A DNA stretch of 64,000 nt from an uncultured Bacteroidota bacterium (GCA_903819975.1 CAIJFI010000017.1:210020-274019), one strand, 5' to 3'. Shown: positions 1 to 8,922, numbered from the stretch's first letter. Program-made: numbers and translations. Notes: generated by a model from the letters alone, not told the origin.

Positions 1-1
1 C

Positions 2-334
2 TTAAGCCGAAGTGCTGCAACCATTATTGGAGGTATGAGTCAAAAATTAACTAAAAAAACAGCAGCTGAATTTTCCTTCTTTTTAGCGGTACCAACCATG
101 CTTGCTGCATCTGCTAAAAGCACATTAGATGTTTACAAAACCAGCCCAGCTATTTTTTCAAATGACAACCTGCTTACATTATTAATTGGTGCAGTAATTG
201 CATTTGTAGTGGCACTGTTAAGCGTTAGGTTTTTTATAAATTTTATACAAAAAAAGGGCTTCGCATTGTTTGGTTGGTACAGAATTGTCCTTGGTCTTAC
301 CATTATTGCATTATTGTACACTAAGTATCTGTAG
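2..334 (+). CDS. uppP: Undecaprenyl-diphosphatase UppP/BacA, C-terminal part (5' end outside window)
   Basis: The reading frame is open from the first bases of the window, so the gene begins upstream; the ATG at 35 is internal. The first visible residues, LSRSAATIIGG, match the conserved active-site segment (usually PGxSRSAATI) of the BacA/UppP family. Several hydrophobic helices follow and the protein ends in a short TKYL tail. The family removes one phosphate from undecaprenyl diphosphate at the membrane, recycling the lipid carrier for peptidoglycan and other envelope polymers. Roughly the last 110 residues of a usual 260-280 residue protein are present. Confidence 0.9.
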   Translation, partial: LSRSAATIIGGMSQKLTKKTAAEFSFFLAVPTMLAASAKSTLDVYKTSPAIFSNDNLLTLLIGAVIAFVVALLSVRFFINFIQKKGFALFGWYRIVLGLTIIALLYTKYL

Positions 335-343
335 CACTTTCTA

Positions 344-375
344 AATTATTTGTATATTTAAGAATACAAATAATT
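344..375. repeat. Perfect 12-bp inverted repeat just before the MFS permease start
   Basis: AATTATTTGTAT at 344-355 and its exact complement ATACAAATAATT at 364-375 flank an 8-base spacer and end four bases before the ATG at 380. It could be an operator or an RNA hairpin masking the start codon. It lacks a following U-run, so a terminator for uppP is less likely. Confidence 0.55.
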
Positions 376-379
376 AGCG

Positions 380-1690
380 ATGCAAACAGCCTCTAAAAAA
401 GTAGTAAACGGATGGGCCATGTACGATTGGGCCAATAGCGTTTATAATTTAGTAATTACCTCAACTATTTTCCCAGCTTATTATGAAGCTGTAACAGGAG
501 ATGGAAATGAGAATACGCTCATTGATAAAATAAAAATTGGGGGTTACGAATTTTCAAATACCGCTTTATATAATTATGTATTGGGGTTTGCATTCATCAT
601 TGTGGCAATCATGTCACCTCTATTATCTTCGATTGCAGACTATCGTGGAAATAAAAAGCAGTTTCTACAATTCTTTTGCACTATGGGTAGCTTAGCCTGC
701 GCTTCGCTCTATTTTTTTGATGCCAATCATATTATGGGTGGACTGGTTTCTGTAATTGTAGCCTGTGTAGGTTTTTGGAGTAGCTTAGTTTTTTACAATT
801 CTTATTTACCTGAAATTGCTGCACCCGAAGACAGAGACCGTATTAGTGCAAAAGGTTTTATGATGGGTTATATTGGATCGGTATTATTACAACTTATTTG
901 TTTTGTGTTTGTATTAAAACCTGAACTTTTTGGGATTACAGTTGGGAAAGCTTCTCAAATTTCGTTTTTATTAGTGGGTATTTGGTGGATGGGATTTGGC
1001 TGGTGGGCAATTTCTAGATTGCCTGCAGGCACTAGTCAAATGCATTTGGGCAAAAAAGAAAATCTATTCAGTTCAGGTTATAAAGAACTGCATAAAGTAT
1101 GGAAGCAACTTAGGCATTTGCCAGTTTTAAAAAGATTCCTGACCTCTTTCTTCTTTTATAATATGGGCGTTCAAACTATTATGCTGGCTGCAACTTTATA
1201 TGGCAAAAGTGAATTAAATATCCCTACTAGTAATTTAATTTTAGCCATTCTTATTATTCAAATTGTAGCAATCCCAGGTGCTAACTTAATGGCCAAACTG
1301 GCTAGTAAATGGGGGAACTTTAATACACTTATGGTAGCGGTACTAATTTGGATTGCTGGATGTGTAATGGGTTATTATTTGCCGCGAAATGGAATTGTAC
1401 CATTTTACATTCTTGCAGTTTTAGTAGGGTTTGTTATGGGGGGTATTCAATCAGTAAGCAGAAGTACGTATTCTAAATTAATGCCAGAAACACATGATAC
1501 CACTAGCTTTTTTAGCTTTTATGATGTGACTGAAAAAATTGCTATTGTAATAGGCATGTTTAGTTTTGGTTATATAAACGAATTAACTGGCTCGCAACGA
1601 AATTCGGTATTAGCACTAGGGATATTTTTTATTATTGGTTTTATATTATTATACCGAACATCTAAATTAGAAAAAAATGCAGCTGTATAG
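380..1690 (+). CDS. MFS transporter, UMF1 family (Atg22-like permease)
   Basis: The 436-residue protein is almost entirely hydrophobic with about 12 predicted membrane helices. Its N-terminus, WAMYDWANSVYNLVI near residues 12-26, is the hallmark of the UMF1 / Atg22-like branch of the major facilitator superfamily; DYRGNKK near residue 87 fits the loop 2-3 motif of MFS proteins. Members are inner-membrane permeases and some eukaryotic relatives export amino acids from vacuoles, but the substrate here cannot be told. The 3' end overlaps the next gene by 14 bases, indicating co-transcription and translational coupling. A perfect inverted repeat lies directly before the start codon. Confidence 0.88.
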   Translation: MQTASKKVVNGWAMYDWANSVYNLVITSTIFPAYYEAVTGDGNENTLIDKIKIGGYEFSNTALYNYVLGFAFIIVAIMSPLLSSIADYRGNKKQFLQFFCTMGSLACASLYFFDANHIMGGLVSVIVACVGFWSSLVFYNSYLPEIAAPEDRDRISAKGFMMGYIGSVLLQLICFVFVLKPELFGITVGKASQISFLLVGIWWMGFGWWAISRLPAGTSQMHLGKKENLFSSGYKELHKVWKQLRHLPVLKRFLTSFFFYNMGVQTIMLAATLYGKSELNIPTSNLILAILIIQIVAIPGANLMAKLASKWGNFNTLMVAVLIWIAGCVMGYYLPRNGIVPFYILAVLVGFVMGGIQSVSRSTYSKLMPETHDTTSFFSFYDVTEKIAIVIGMFSFGYINELTGSQRNSVLALGIFFIIGFILLYRTSKLEKNAAV

Positions 1691-2549
1691 TATAGAGACC
1701 GGTAATTTTAAATTAGACGGCGGTGCTATGTTTGGCGTGGTTCCTAAATCCATTTGGAATAAATTGAATCCTGCTGATGAAAACAATTTATGTACCTGGG
1801 CTTTAAGATGTTTGCTAATTATTGAAGGAGATAGAAAAATATTAGTAGACACCGGCATGGGCAACAAACAGGATGCTAAGTTTTTTGGCCACTACGATCT
1901 TACGAATACTATAAGTTTAAAAGATGCATTACTAAAAATAAACATTGAGGTTACAGAGATAACAGATGTGCTTCTTACCCATCTACATTTTGATCATGTT
2001 GGCGGTGCAATAGAAAATAAAGATGACAAATTACAGACTGTATTCCCTAATGCAACTTATTGGATAAGTGAGCCGCAGTGGGAATTAGCAATGAACCCTA
2101 ATAAAAGAGAAAAGGCATCCTTTTTAAAAGAAAATATTATTCCTATTAAAGAATCAGGTCAATTAAAACTAATTACAATACCTGCATATCAAGGATCAGA
2201 ACAACTTCAAGAAATTCATTTTAGCAGTAATATAAGTTGCTTGGTTGTTAATGGGCATACACAATGCATGCTATTGCCTAAAATTAATTACAATGGCCAC
2301 ACAATAGTTTATATGGCAGACTTGTTGCCTAGTGTTGCTCATATTCCTATTCCTTATGTGATGGGGTATGATATGCAGCCTTTGGTTACGCTTAATGAAA
2401 AAGAAATGTTTTTAAAAGAGGCTATTAAAAACAACTATACTTTATTTTTTGAACATGATACCGTTAACGAATGTTGTAATTTACAGGAAACCGAAAAGGG
2501 TGTAAGATCCAAGGAAACATTTACATTAGAAAATATTGCCAATAGCTAG
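1677..2549 (+). CDS. MBL-fold metallo-hydrolase
   Basis: This 290-residue protein has the complete metal-ligand set of the metallo-beta-lactamase fold: H102, H104, D106 and H107 in THLHFDHVGG, H194 in NGHTQ, D215 in YMADLLP and H260 in FFEHD. Such proteins bind two metals and hydrolyse thioesters, lactones or phosphodiesters; the AHL-lactonase-like branch has this layout, but substrate is not predictable. No signal peptide is visible, so it is probably cytoplasmic. It starts inside the end of the MFS permease gene, so permease and hydrolase may handle the same compound (inference). Confidence 0.85.
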   Translation: MQLYSIETGNFKLDGGAMFGVVPKSIWNKLNPADENNLCTWALRCLLIIEGDRKILVDTGMGNKQDAKFFGHYDLTNTISLKDALLKINIEVTEITDVLLTHLHFDHVGGAIENKDDKLQTVFPNATYWISEPQWELAMNPNKREKASFLKENIIPIKESGQLKLITIPAYQGSEQLQEIHFSSNISCLVVNGHTQCMLLPKINYNGHTIVYMADLLPSVAHIPIPYVMGYDMQPLVTLNEKEMFLKEAIKNNYTLFFEHDTVNECCNLQETEKGVRSKETFTLENIANS

Positions 2550-2563
2550 CAATAAAATTTGAA

Positions 2564-3373
2564 CTACTCCGGTGGATTCATCAATTCAATTAAAGATGTT
2601 AAAGGATATCTTAAATTTTGATAGCCTACCATATCCACTTTTATACTTCCTACAATAATGGGCGTTTCAATACGCACAGGAATATGATTTTCATCGTCCG
2701 TTACCCATACAATCATCTTTTCCCCGCCATCAAAAATGGCGCCTTTAACTAACAATGGGGCGAGTTTTATGACTTTAAACTTACCATAACGTGTAGTGAT
2801 AACCGACTTGCCAAGATATTTAAAATAGGAAGGGAATAATTCTTTGTCAAGGAAAAAATTAAGGTAAATTTTATCATTCATTTGACAATTGGCGTAATTA
2901 ATATTACGCGCGGCATAAATTGCACTTATTACATCATAGGTACAATCGGCAGTTTTAAATACACCTGGCGCAGTGGAAGTTGTAACCGACCTTCCTTTTT
3001 GATTAAACGAGATAGATTCTTTTTGATGAAATTTTCCCTCATTAATTTGCCTTGTAAATTGATAGGGCAACAATGTTTTACTATCTACTACACTTTCATA
3101 TTTATCTCGGACTTTAAATATCCAGTCATATTTGAAATTAGATTTACCCGTTGCAGTAAAAGTATAGGCATCCGCCCCATTCCAATTGCTAGCAGTAGTG
3201 GCAAATTCAGCACTGCCGGCATTAACATACAGCCCTACTACATTATAGTAAATGGTATAATTTATTTTTTCGCCTGTATTAAACGATGTATTCGTTTGAT
3301 TACATAACCCGGAGTCTTTAGCTCCAAAGAAGTTTAATAAAGGGAATAAAAAATAAATTAATAACACTTGCAT
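2564..3373 (-). CDS. DUF3108 domain-containing exported protein
   Basis: The 269-residue product starts with a hydrophobic segment (residues 2-16) that looks like a signal peptide, followed by GEKINYTIYYNVVGLYVNAG, typical of the start of DUF3108. The rest alternates short beta-strand-like segments and resembles periplasmic lipid- or polymer-binding beta proteins. DUF3108 proteins have no settled biochemical role. The gene converges with the MBL hydrolase gene with only 14 bases between the stops, and it is followed upstream by the membrane protein gene at 3398, 24 bases away on the same strand, so these two probably form an operon. Confidence 0.75.
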   Translation of the reverse strand: MQVLLIYFLFPLLNFFGAKDSGLCNQTNTSFNTGEKINYTIYYNVVGLYVNAGSAEFATTASNWNGADAYTFTATGKSNFKYDWIFKVRDKYESVVDSKTLLPYQFTRQINEGKFHQKESISFNQKGRSVTTSTAPGVFKTADCTYDVISAIYAARNINYANCQMNDKIYLNFFLDKELFPSYFKYLGKSVITTRYGKFKVIKLAPLLVKGAIFDGGEKMIVWVTDDENHIPVRIETPIIVGSIKVDMVGYQNLRYPLTSLIELMNPPE

Positions 3374-3397
3374 GCGATAGGGGTGTTTTATGCAAAA

Positions 3398-4339
3398 TTA
3401 TCGATTAATGCGATAGCTTAATGTTAAGAATGTTCCTATTATTGACGGGATTAGGAAATTTATACCCCAAATAAATGAAGATAAAGAGATGATCATCATT
3501 TTATCACTGTAAAAAGGGGCTAATATTATTAATAAAAGCTGCCCTCGAATCACCAACTCGGTAATACTTATGGTAGGTAAAATACTTAAACATAAAAACA
3601 AAATAGCAACAGACAACACCAATGGAAAAAGTTCAATATTCATTTTTAACATGTAAGCAACCCATACATATTGCAACATGAAAATAATATACCTAAAAAT
3701 GGATAGCCCTAACATGCTCCCCTTTATATTTGTTTCAATTTGCATTCTATTTAAAAAAGACATCCAACCTTTCCACTCTCTTTTATAAAAAAACAAAACA
3801 ATGGCTAGTATCCCTATAAATGGACTTATTAATTTTACACTTATAAGCCAGCGGCCATCGGCCCATGGATACAATGAGATGTTCAATGCTAGAGCTAATA
3901 CGCCTATGCAAATGGTCACAATCAATTGCGCATAAGAAGCCCAGCCCATTTGAGCCATCCCTGTCATTTTATTACCAGCGTCTAAAAACAAGGTTCTGCC
4001 TGCATATTCGCCAATTCGATTAGGCGTAAAAAAAGCAAATGCTTGTCCTACAAAAACACTTTTTATAGCTTTAAATATTGAAATAGGATTGGTAGCTGCA
4101 ACTACTAATTTCCACTTAATTGATTCAATTAAAAAATTGCTGCACATTAATAATAATAAAACTACCCATTCATAAACAGGCGCCGAAAATAATTGAGCGC
4201 GCATCATTATTCCATATTGCGCCCAGTTTTCATTTACTAATACTTTATTGTAAATGGCAATACTACAAATTACAAATAGCAAAAGCCCAATGCTTTTTTT
4301 CCCGATTGATATAGTGGCATCCATTGCGCTTTTAAACAT
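3398..4339 (-). CDS. Integral membrane protein, lysylphosphatidylglycerol synthase TM-region / UPF0104-like
   Basis: About 313 residues with seven or eight hydrophobic helices. Segments such as FVGQAFAFFTPNRIGEYAGR and LPTISITELVIRGQ match the pattern of the flippase-like TM domain (DUF2156-less MprF / UPF0104), where a P-x-R-x-G-E and a later S-x-T-E-L motif recur. A longer frame back to 4429 would run across the ruvC start, so I chose the ATG at 4339; a match close to the -7 consensus (GAACTTTG, 4345-4352) lies just before it. The family moves or modifies lipids at the inner membrane; substrate unknown. Confidence 0.72.
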   Translation of the reverse strand: MFKSAMDATISIGKKSIGLLLFVICSIAIYNKVLVNENWAQYGIMMRAQLFSAPVYEWVVLLLLMCSNFLIESIKWKLVVAATNPISIFKAIKSVFVGQAFAFFTPNRIGEYAGRTLFLDAGNKMTGMAQMGWASYAQLIVTICIGVLALALNISLYPWADGRWLISVKLISPFIGILAIVLFFYKREWKGWMSFLNRMQIETNIKGSMLGLSIFRYIIFMLQYVWVAYMLKMNIELFPLVLSVAILFLCLSILPTISITELVIRGQLLLIILAPFYSDKMMIISLSSFIWGINFLIPSIIGTFLTLSYRINR

Positions 4340-4386
4340 AGTATCAAAGTTCGGAATTTGATATGATATATGTAACTTTATTCTAC

Positions 4387-4977
4387 ATGAGCAAAGCACC
4401 CATAATATTAGGAATCGATCCAGGCACACAAATCCTAGGCTATGCCATTTTAAAGGGCGGAAGTAAGCCTATGTTAATTGAAATGGATGTACTTAAATTG
4501 ACAAAGGAAAAAGATATTTACGCAAGGCTTCAATTAATTCATGCCAAGATAATTGAGCTGATTAAAATTCATAAGCCAACAGACTTTGCTATTGAGGCGC
4601 CATTTTTTGGCAAAAACGTACAAAGTATGTTGAAACTTGGACGTGCCCAAGGCGTTGCTATTGCTGCAGCCATGCATTATCAATTGCCAGTAACTGAATA
4701 CGCTCCTAAAAAAGTAAAACAGTCCATTACAGGAAATGGTAACGCGGATAAGGATATGGTATGGAAAATGCTTGAGCAAATTTTGTCTATCAAAAAAGCA
4801 CCCAAATATTTTGATGCAACGGATGCATTAGGTGTTGCACTATGTCACTGGTATCAAATGAGTGGGCCCGTATTACCTACTATTGCTAAAACCGGCAAAG
4901 GCTCCAAGATTGCAAAAAAGTCCAACGGATGGGAAGCCTTTCTAGCGAAAAATCCAGAAAGAGTAAAGGTTAAATAA
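4387..4977 (+). CDS. ruvC: Crossover junction endodeoxyribonuclease RuvC
   Basis: RuvC resolves Holliday junctions together with RuvAB. The 196-residue product has the RNase H-like fold with the four acidic residues in place: D11 in GIDPGT, E70 in FAIEAPFF, and D143 and D146 in FDATDAL, corresponding to E. coli D7, E66, D138 and D141. The start was set at 4387, directly before MSKAPIILGIDPG; the upstream in-frame ATG at 4363 would overlap the promoter. A lysine-rich C-terminal tail extends past the core fold, as is common in Bacteroidota. It is transcribed divergently from the membrane protein gene with 47 bases between starts. Confidence 0.95.
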   Translation: MSKAPIILGIDPGTQILGYAILKGGSKPMLIEMDVLKLTKEKDIYARLQLIHAKIIELIKIHKPTDFAIEAPFFGKNVQSMLKLGRAQGVAIAAAMHYQLPVTEYAPKKVKQSITGNGNADKDMVWKMLEQILSIKKAPKYFDATDALGVALCHWYQMSGPVLPTIAKTGKGSKIAKKSNGWEAFLAKNPERVKVK

Positions 4978-5024
4978 ATCCACTAAGGATTCGCTCAAAA
5001 TACCAATCATTTCTTTCCCTCCTA

Positions 5025-5417
5025 CTATTGCAATTTACTCACAATCAATTCCTGAATTTGTTTAAATTCCTCGGGCAATAATTTTAATTTAGGATTCGCA
5101 AAATTAATATCATCTGCCGCATTTATAGGAATAAGGTGCAAATGCGCATGAGGCACTTCCAATCCTACAGTCATCATACTTACTCTATTACATGGAAAGC
5201 TTGCTTCTATTGCTTTTGCAATAGGCTTAGCAAAAGCCATTAATTCATTTAAATATTCATCAGGCACATCAAATACCTTATCAACTTCAATTTTCGGAAC
5301 CACCAATACATGTCCTTTTTGTAAAGGGAAGATGTCTAAGAAAGCATAATACTTATCGGACGCTGCAATTTTATAGGAAGGAATTTCACCCTTGATGATT
5401 TTTGAAAATATAGTCAT
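5025..5417 (-). CDS. HIT family protein (histidine triad nucleotide hydrolase)
   Basis: The 130-residue protein begins TIFSKIIKGEIPSY, the classic HINT start, and carries the triad H90-x-H92-x-H94 in PHAHLHLIP. HIT proteins hydrolyse nucleoside phosphoramidates or adenylylated compounds in the cytoplasm, the central or last histidine acting as nucleophile. Length is normal for the HINT branch. It lies downstream of greA on the same strand but the strong terminator at 5461-5492 separates them, so it probably has its own promoter. Confidence 0.92.
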   Translation of the reverse strand: MTIFSKIIKGEIPSYKIAASDKYYAFLDIFPLQKGHVLVVPKIEVDKVFDVPDEYLNELMAFAKPIAKAIEASFPCNRVSMMTVGLEVPHAHLHLIPINAADDINFANPKLKLLPEEFKQIQELIVSKLQ

Positions 5418-5460
5418 ATCAAATATTTGTAATTAAAATTAGTTCTAATTAAGGAATAAA

Positions 5461-5492
5461 AAAAGCCTTCACCGATAACAGCGAAGGCTTTT
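5461..5492 (-). terminator. Intrinsic terminator after greA
   Basis: AAAAGCCTTC (5461-5470) pairs perfectly with GAAGGCTTTT (5483-5492) around a 12-base loop. Read on the minus strand the stem is followed by a T-run (5455-5463), directly downstream of the greA stop. Confidence 0.88.
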
Positions 5493-5510
5493 GCAATAAG
5501 ATGGTTTATA

Positions 5511-5987
5511 TTAAATGGTAATATTTTCTACCTTAAATTTCATAGTTCCATTAGGTGTTTGTACTTCCGCAATTTCACCTACTTTCTTACCAATCAATCC
5601 TTTTCCAATTGGAGAAGACGCAGAAATTTTTCCTGCTTTTAAATCAGCTTCTTTTTCACCTACTAATTGATAAGTAACTGTTTTTTTAGTAGCCTCATTC
5701 GTAATTGTTACTTTAGTTAAAATCGTAACCTTACTTGTATCGATTGTTTTTGTATCAACAATTTTAGCATTTGAAATTGCTGCTTCTAATTGTTTAATTT
5801 TTGACTCAAGCATACCCTGTGCTTCCTTCGCAGCATCATATTCGGCATTTTCTTTCAAGTCTCCTTTTTCTCTTGCTTCAGCAATTGCTCTTGAAGCTGC
5901 TGGACGATCTACAGATTTTAATTTCTGTAATTCTTCACGCATCTTATCAAAAGTTTCCTGCGTTACATAAACATTAGTTTCACTCAT
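5511..5987 (-). CDS. greA: Transcription elongation factor GreA
   Basis: GreA enters the secondary channel of RNA polymerase and stimulates cleavage of backtracked RNA. The 158-residue product has an N-terminal coiled-coil hairpin (about 1-75) whose tip carries D43 and E46 in GDLKENAEYDAA, the acidic pair that places the catalytic magnesium, and a C-terminal FKBP-like domain with SPIGKGLIGKKVGE. The start was set at the ATG at 5987; the frame runs open farther upstream but through a terminator hairpin. The leader carries a promoter element and an intrinsic-terminator-like hairpin, see 6004-6052. Confidence 0.96.
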   Translation of the reverse strand: MSETNVYVTQETFDKMREELQKLKSVDRPAASRAIAEAREKGDLKENAEYDAAKEAQGMLESKIKQLEAAISNAKIVDTKTIDTSKVTILTKVTITNEATKKTVTYQLVGEKEADLKAGKISASSPIGKGLIGKKVGEIAEVQTPNGTMKFKVENITI

Positions 5988-6003
5988 ATCCTTTGATTTG
6001 TAT

Positions 6004-6037
6004 AAAAAAAATACAACGCCACATAGTTGTAGCGTTG
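6004..6037 (-). terminator. Intrinsic terminator in the greA leader / after the dehydrogenase gene
   Basis: CAACGC (6014-6019) pairs with GCGTTG (6032-6037); on the minus strand this stem is followed by T-A and a run of eight T (6011-6004). It lies 48 bases downstream of the dehydrogenase stop and so can end that transcript, but a -7 promoter element at 6045-6052 puts it also at the very 5' end of the greA mRNA, where it would act as an attenuator. Confidence 0.75.
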
Positions 6038-6044
6038 CAGTATA

Positions 6045-6052
6045 CAAAGATA
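6045..6052 (-). promoter_or_regulatory. -7 element TATCTTTG, putative greA promoter
   Basis: The minus strand reads TATCTTTG, an exact match to the Bacteroidota -7 consensus TAnnTTTG. Transcription would begin near 6040, about three bases before the leader hairpin and 53 bases before the greA ATG. I could not find a TTTG -33 element at the usual distance. Confidence 0.5.
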
Positions 6053-6085
6053 TCAATTTAGGGCCAAACTATGGCTATCTAAAGG

Positions 6086-7015
6086 TCAAATAATGGCTAA
6101 TTTTTCTAATACGACCTTTGCCATTTTATAGTAAGCCTCATGGCTATAGCCTGCAATATGAGGGGTTACAAGGCAATTTGGGAAGGCCAATAAGGCATCC
6201 AATTGGGCCTTTTCAGATGCACTGTACTTGGCAAGTTGCTCGTTTTCCAATACATCCAGGCCAACTCCTCTAACCAATTGATTTTGAAGGGCTTTTAAAA
6301 CGGCTTCCGAATCGGTTACCTGACCACGGCAGGTACTAATAAAATAGGGCTTTTGCTTACACGCACTAAAAAAAGCGTCGTTGGCATAGTGAAAAGTCAA
6401 ATCAGTCAATGGCAAGTGAAGGCTAATTACATGTGCTTCCTCTTGAATTTGCTGCAGGCTTGCAGCCTTTATTTGATCGGTGTCAAAGTTAGTTTTGTAA
6501 ATATCATGTGCTAATATCTTAACATCAAAACCCTGTAACACTTTTGCAAATGCCGTTCCAGTATTCCCCAATCCTATAATACCAACTGTCTTTCCAGTAA
6601 GTTCGTCTGCTCTATTTGCATCACGTATCCATTGTCCATTTATCACTTCCTTGTGTGCACTATGAATACGATTCATTAAATTTAAAACCAAACCAAGCGT
6701 ATGTTCACCCACTGTGGTACAATTACCTTCGGGACTACTCACGCATTTAATACCTTTTGAGTTTGCATAATCCACATCAATTAATTCCATGCCACTTCCT
6801 AGTCGGCCAATCCATTTTAATTGCGGTGCTTTGTCAATAATAGTAGCGTCAATTTTTAATCGAGTAGTGACAATCAAACCACTTGCCTTGGAAATAATCC
6901 CAGACAATGCATCATAACTAATAGTAGGCTCATACATAATTTCATAGCCCTTATCTTGTAAGGTATCCACTAAAAATGAATGCACCGGCGCTGTTATAAT
7001 TACAATAGATGCCAT
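6086..7015 (-). CDS. D-isomer-specific 2-hydroxyacid dehydrogenase
   Basis: The 309-residue protein has the two-domain layout of the family: a split catalytic domain (about 1-95 and 275-309) around an NAD-binding Rossmann domain with GLGNTG at 148-153. Catalytic R230 (TCRGQ), E257 (DVLENE) and H286 (PHIAG) are present. It resembles the phosphoglycerate dehydrogenase (SerA) branch but lacks the C-terminal ACT regulatory domain, so it could equally reduce another 2-oxoacid. Its stop is followed by a hairpin terminator. The start abuts the stop of rsmA with no spacer, so the two are co-transcribed. Confidence 0.9.
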   Translation of the reverse strand: MASIVIITAPVHSFLVDTLQDKGYEIMYEPTISYDALSGIISKASGLIVTTRLKIDATIIDKAPQLKWIGRLGSGMELIDVDYANSKGIKCVSSPEGNCTTVGEHTLGLVLNLMNRIHSAHKEVINGQWIRDANRADELTGKTVGIIGLGNTGTAFAKVLQGFDVKILAHDIYKTNFDTDQIKAASLQQIQEEAHVISLHLPLTDLTFHYANDAFFSACKQKPYFISTCRGQVTDSEAVLKALQNQLVRGVGLDVLENEQLAKYSASEKAQLDALLAFPNCLVTPHIAGYSHEAYYKMAKVVLEKLAII

Positions 7016-7780
7016 TTATTTATCGTTATGCATTTTAAAGGTAAGTGCCGCATAGTCCTCATAGGTAAGGTTTTCGGCGCGTTTGGTAAAGATAGGGTCT
7101 TCCAATTGAGCAGTTGTAAAATAAGGTTTTAAAGGATTGCGCAACATTTTTCTGCGTTGTCCAAATGCCATTTTCACAATATGATAAAAACTTTTTTCAG
7201 AAGCCATATCTGGAAATTTTTCTTTGCGCTTAAACATAATCACACCACTATCTACTTTTGGTGGCGGATTAAAAGCACTTGGTGGTACATCAAACAAATA
7301 AGTAACATCATAAAAAGCCTGTGCCAAAACACTTAGTATACCATATGCTTTTGAATGCGGCTTTGCAGCAATTCTTTCAGCAACTTCTTTTTGAAACATC
7401 CCAACCATCATGGGTACATTTTCCTTCCATTCTAACACCTTAAAAACAATCTGTGTGGAAATATTATACGGGAAATTTCCTACCAAGGTAAAGGGCTGGT
7501 CAAACGGCATTTGCGTCTCTAAAAAATCTTCGTTAATTAACTTCCCAGTCAATTCCGGAAAAGTATGCAATAGATAATTCACTTTTTCTGTATCCAGTTC
7601 AATGGCTTTAAATTCAGTACTAGGTAATTTATAAATGTACTCAGTTAAAGCTCCTGCACCAGGCCCAACTTCCACAAGTCTATCCATTGGATTTTCCTGC
7701 AATACCGCTTGTATTCTTTCACAAACGGTCTTATCGGTCAAGAAGTGCTGCCCAAGGGACTTTTTTAGCGTGTATTGCAT
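7016..7780 (-). CDS. rsmA: 16S rRNA (adenine(1518)-N(6)/adenine(1519)-N(6))-dimethyltransferase RsmA (KsgA)
   Basis: RsmA dimethylates two adjacent adenines in the 3'-terminal helix of 16S rRNA late in small-subunit assembly, using S-adenosylmethionine. The 254-residue product shows KSLGQHFLTD at residues 7-16, the SAM-binding VEVGPGAGALT at 36-46 and the catalytic NFPY at 102-105, plus the C-terminal helical domain with FNPPPKVDS. Length is typical. It is the first gene of a two-gene unit with the dehydrogenase and is divergent from pdxA, with 44 bases between the starts. Confidence 0.96.
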   Translation of the reverse strand: MQYTLKKSLGQHFLTDKTVCERIQAVLQENPMDRLVEVGPGAGALTEYIYKLPSTEFKAIELDTEKVNYLLHTFPELTGKLINEDFLETQMPFDQPFTLVGNFPYNISTQIVFKVLEWKENVPMMVGMFQKEVAERIAAKPHSKAYGILSVLAQAFYDVTYLFDVPPSAFNPPPKVDSGVIMFKRKEKFPDMASEKSFYHIVKMAFGQRRKMLRNPLKPYFTTAQLEDPIFTKRAENLTYEDYAALTFKMHNDK

Positions 7781-7824
7781 GAAGCAAAGTTAGGTTTTTG
7801 TGCGTACTTTTACAGCCTAATAAA

Positions 7825-8922
7825 ATGGATATGAGTCAGGAAATCAGAAAACCAATTATCGGCTTTAGCTGTGGCGATTTAAACGGTGTGGGCATTGAAT
7901 TAATCATTAAATCATTGTCAGATAGTCGTGTATTGGACTTTATGGTACCTGTTATTTTTGCAAGCAATAAAAGCATCAATTTCTATAAAAAATTGAGCCC
8001 GGAATTTGTGTTAAATTTTTCTTCTATCTCAGACTTATCAAAGATCAATCCAAAGCAAGTGAACCTAATTCATAGCTGGGAGGAAGACGTAAATATCACT
8101 CCAGGTGAATTAACCGAAGAAGGAGGCAAATATGCATTCATTTCTTTACAACAAGCAGTAGCTGCATTAAAGGATAAAAAAATTGACGGCTTAGTTACTG
8201 CCCCTATTCACAAAAAAAATATTCAGTCTCCTGAATTTAATTTTAGCGGACACACACCATATTTACAACATGCTTTTGGCAATACCGAAAATCTAATGTT
8301 ATTGGTAGCAGAGAATTTAAGAATGGCATTGGTAACAGAACATGTAACGGTGCAGGATATTGCAAAGTATATTACAAAAGATAAGATCAAACAAAAATTA
8401 CAAATACTTAATAGTAGTTTAAAAAAGGATTTTGGTATTGATGCTCCACGCATTGCAGTACTAGCTTTAAATCCACACGCTGGAGACGAAGGGTTAATTG
8501 GTAAAGAAGAAATTGAAATTATTCGTCCGGCAGTCAAAGAAAGTAAAAATCAAATGTTGGTATACGGACCTTATTCGGCAGATGCATTTTTTGCAAGAGG
8601 TGCACACGAAAAATTTGATGGCGTATTAGCAATGTATCATGATCAAGGATTAATTCCATTTAAGTCTTTGGCTTTTGGCGAAGGTGTTAATTTTACTGCA
8701 GGCTTACCAATTGTAAGAACCAGTCCTGACCATGGAACCGCATTTGATATTGCAGGTAAAAACAAAGCGGACGCCGCTTCTTTTACAGCTTCTATTTTTG
8801 AATGTGTAAGAATCATTCATGCACGCCAAGGATACAAAGACATGCGCTTAAATCCATTAAAAAAGATGAGCGCTCGTATGTTTGCAAATGCTGTAGACGA
8901 AAGACTAGAAGGTAGTTACTAA
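7825..8922 (+). CDS. pdxA: 4-hydroxythreonine-4-phosphate dehydrogenase PdxA
   Basis: PdxA oxidises 4-phosphohydroxy-threonine in the DXP-dependent pathway to pyridoxal phosphate. The product of about 365 residues has GDLNGVGIE near the start, the metal-binding GHTPYLQ and YHDQGLIPFK segments, and RTSPDHGTAFDIAGKNKAD at the C-terminal side, all family signatures. I chose the ATG at 7825 (7831 is equally possible); the open frame back to 7798 begins at a TTG and lies on top of a TACTTTTA promoter-like element (7805-7812). The stop overlaps the convergent gene by four bases. Confidence 0.94.
   Translation: MDMSQEIRKPIIGFSCGDLNGVGIELIIKSLSDSRVLDFMVPVIFASNKSINFYKKLSPEFVLNFSSISDLSKINPKQVNLIHSWEEDVNITPGELTEEGGKYAFISLQQAVAALKDKKIDGLVTAPIHKKNIQSPEFNFSGHTPYLQHAFGNTENLMLLVAENLRMALVTEHVTVQDIAKYITKDKIKQKLQILNSSLKKDFGIDAPRIAVLALNPHAGDEGLIGKEEIEIIRPAVKESKNQMLVYGPYSADAFFARGAHEKFDGVLAMYHDQGLIPFKSLAFGEGVNFTAGLPIVRTSPDHGTAFDIAGKNKADAASFTASIFECVRIIHARQGYKDMRLNPLKKMSARMFANAVDERLEGSY

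Noticed and set aside
4340..4429. Upstream extension of the membrane protein gene into ruvC
   Set aside because: It would overlap the ruvC start and both promoters; the ATG at 4339 precedes the first helix region.
7798..7824. Upstream extension of pdxA
   Set aside because: The extension starts at a TTG and lies on the promoter element; PdxA homology begins after 7831.
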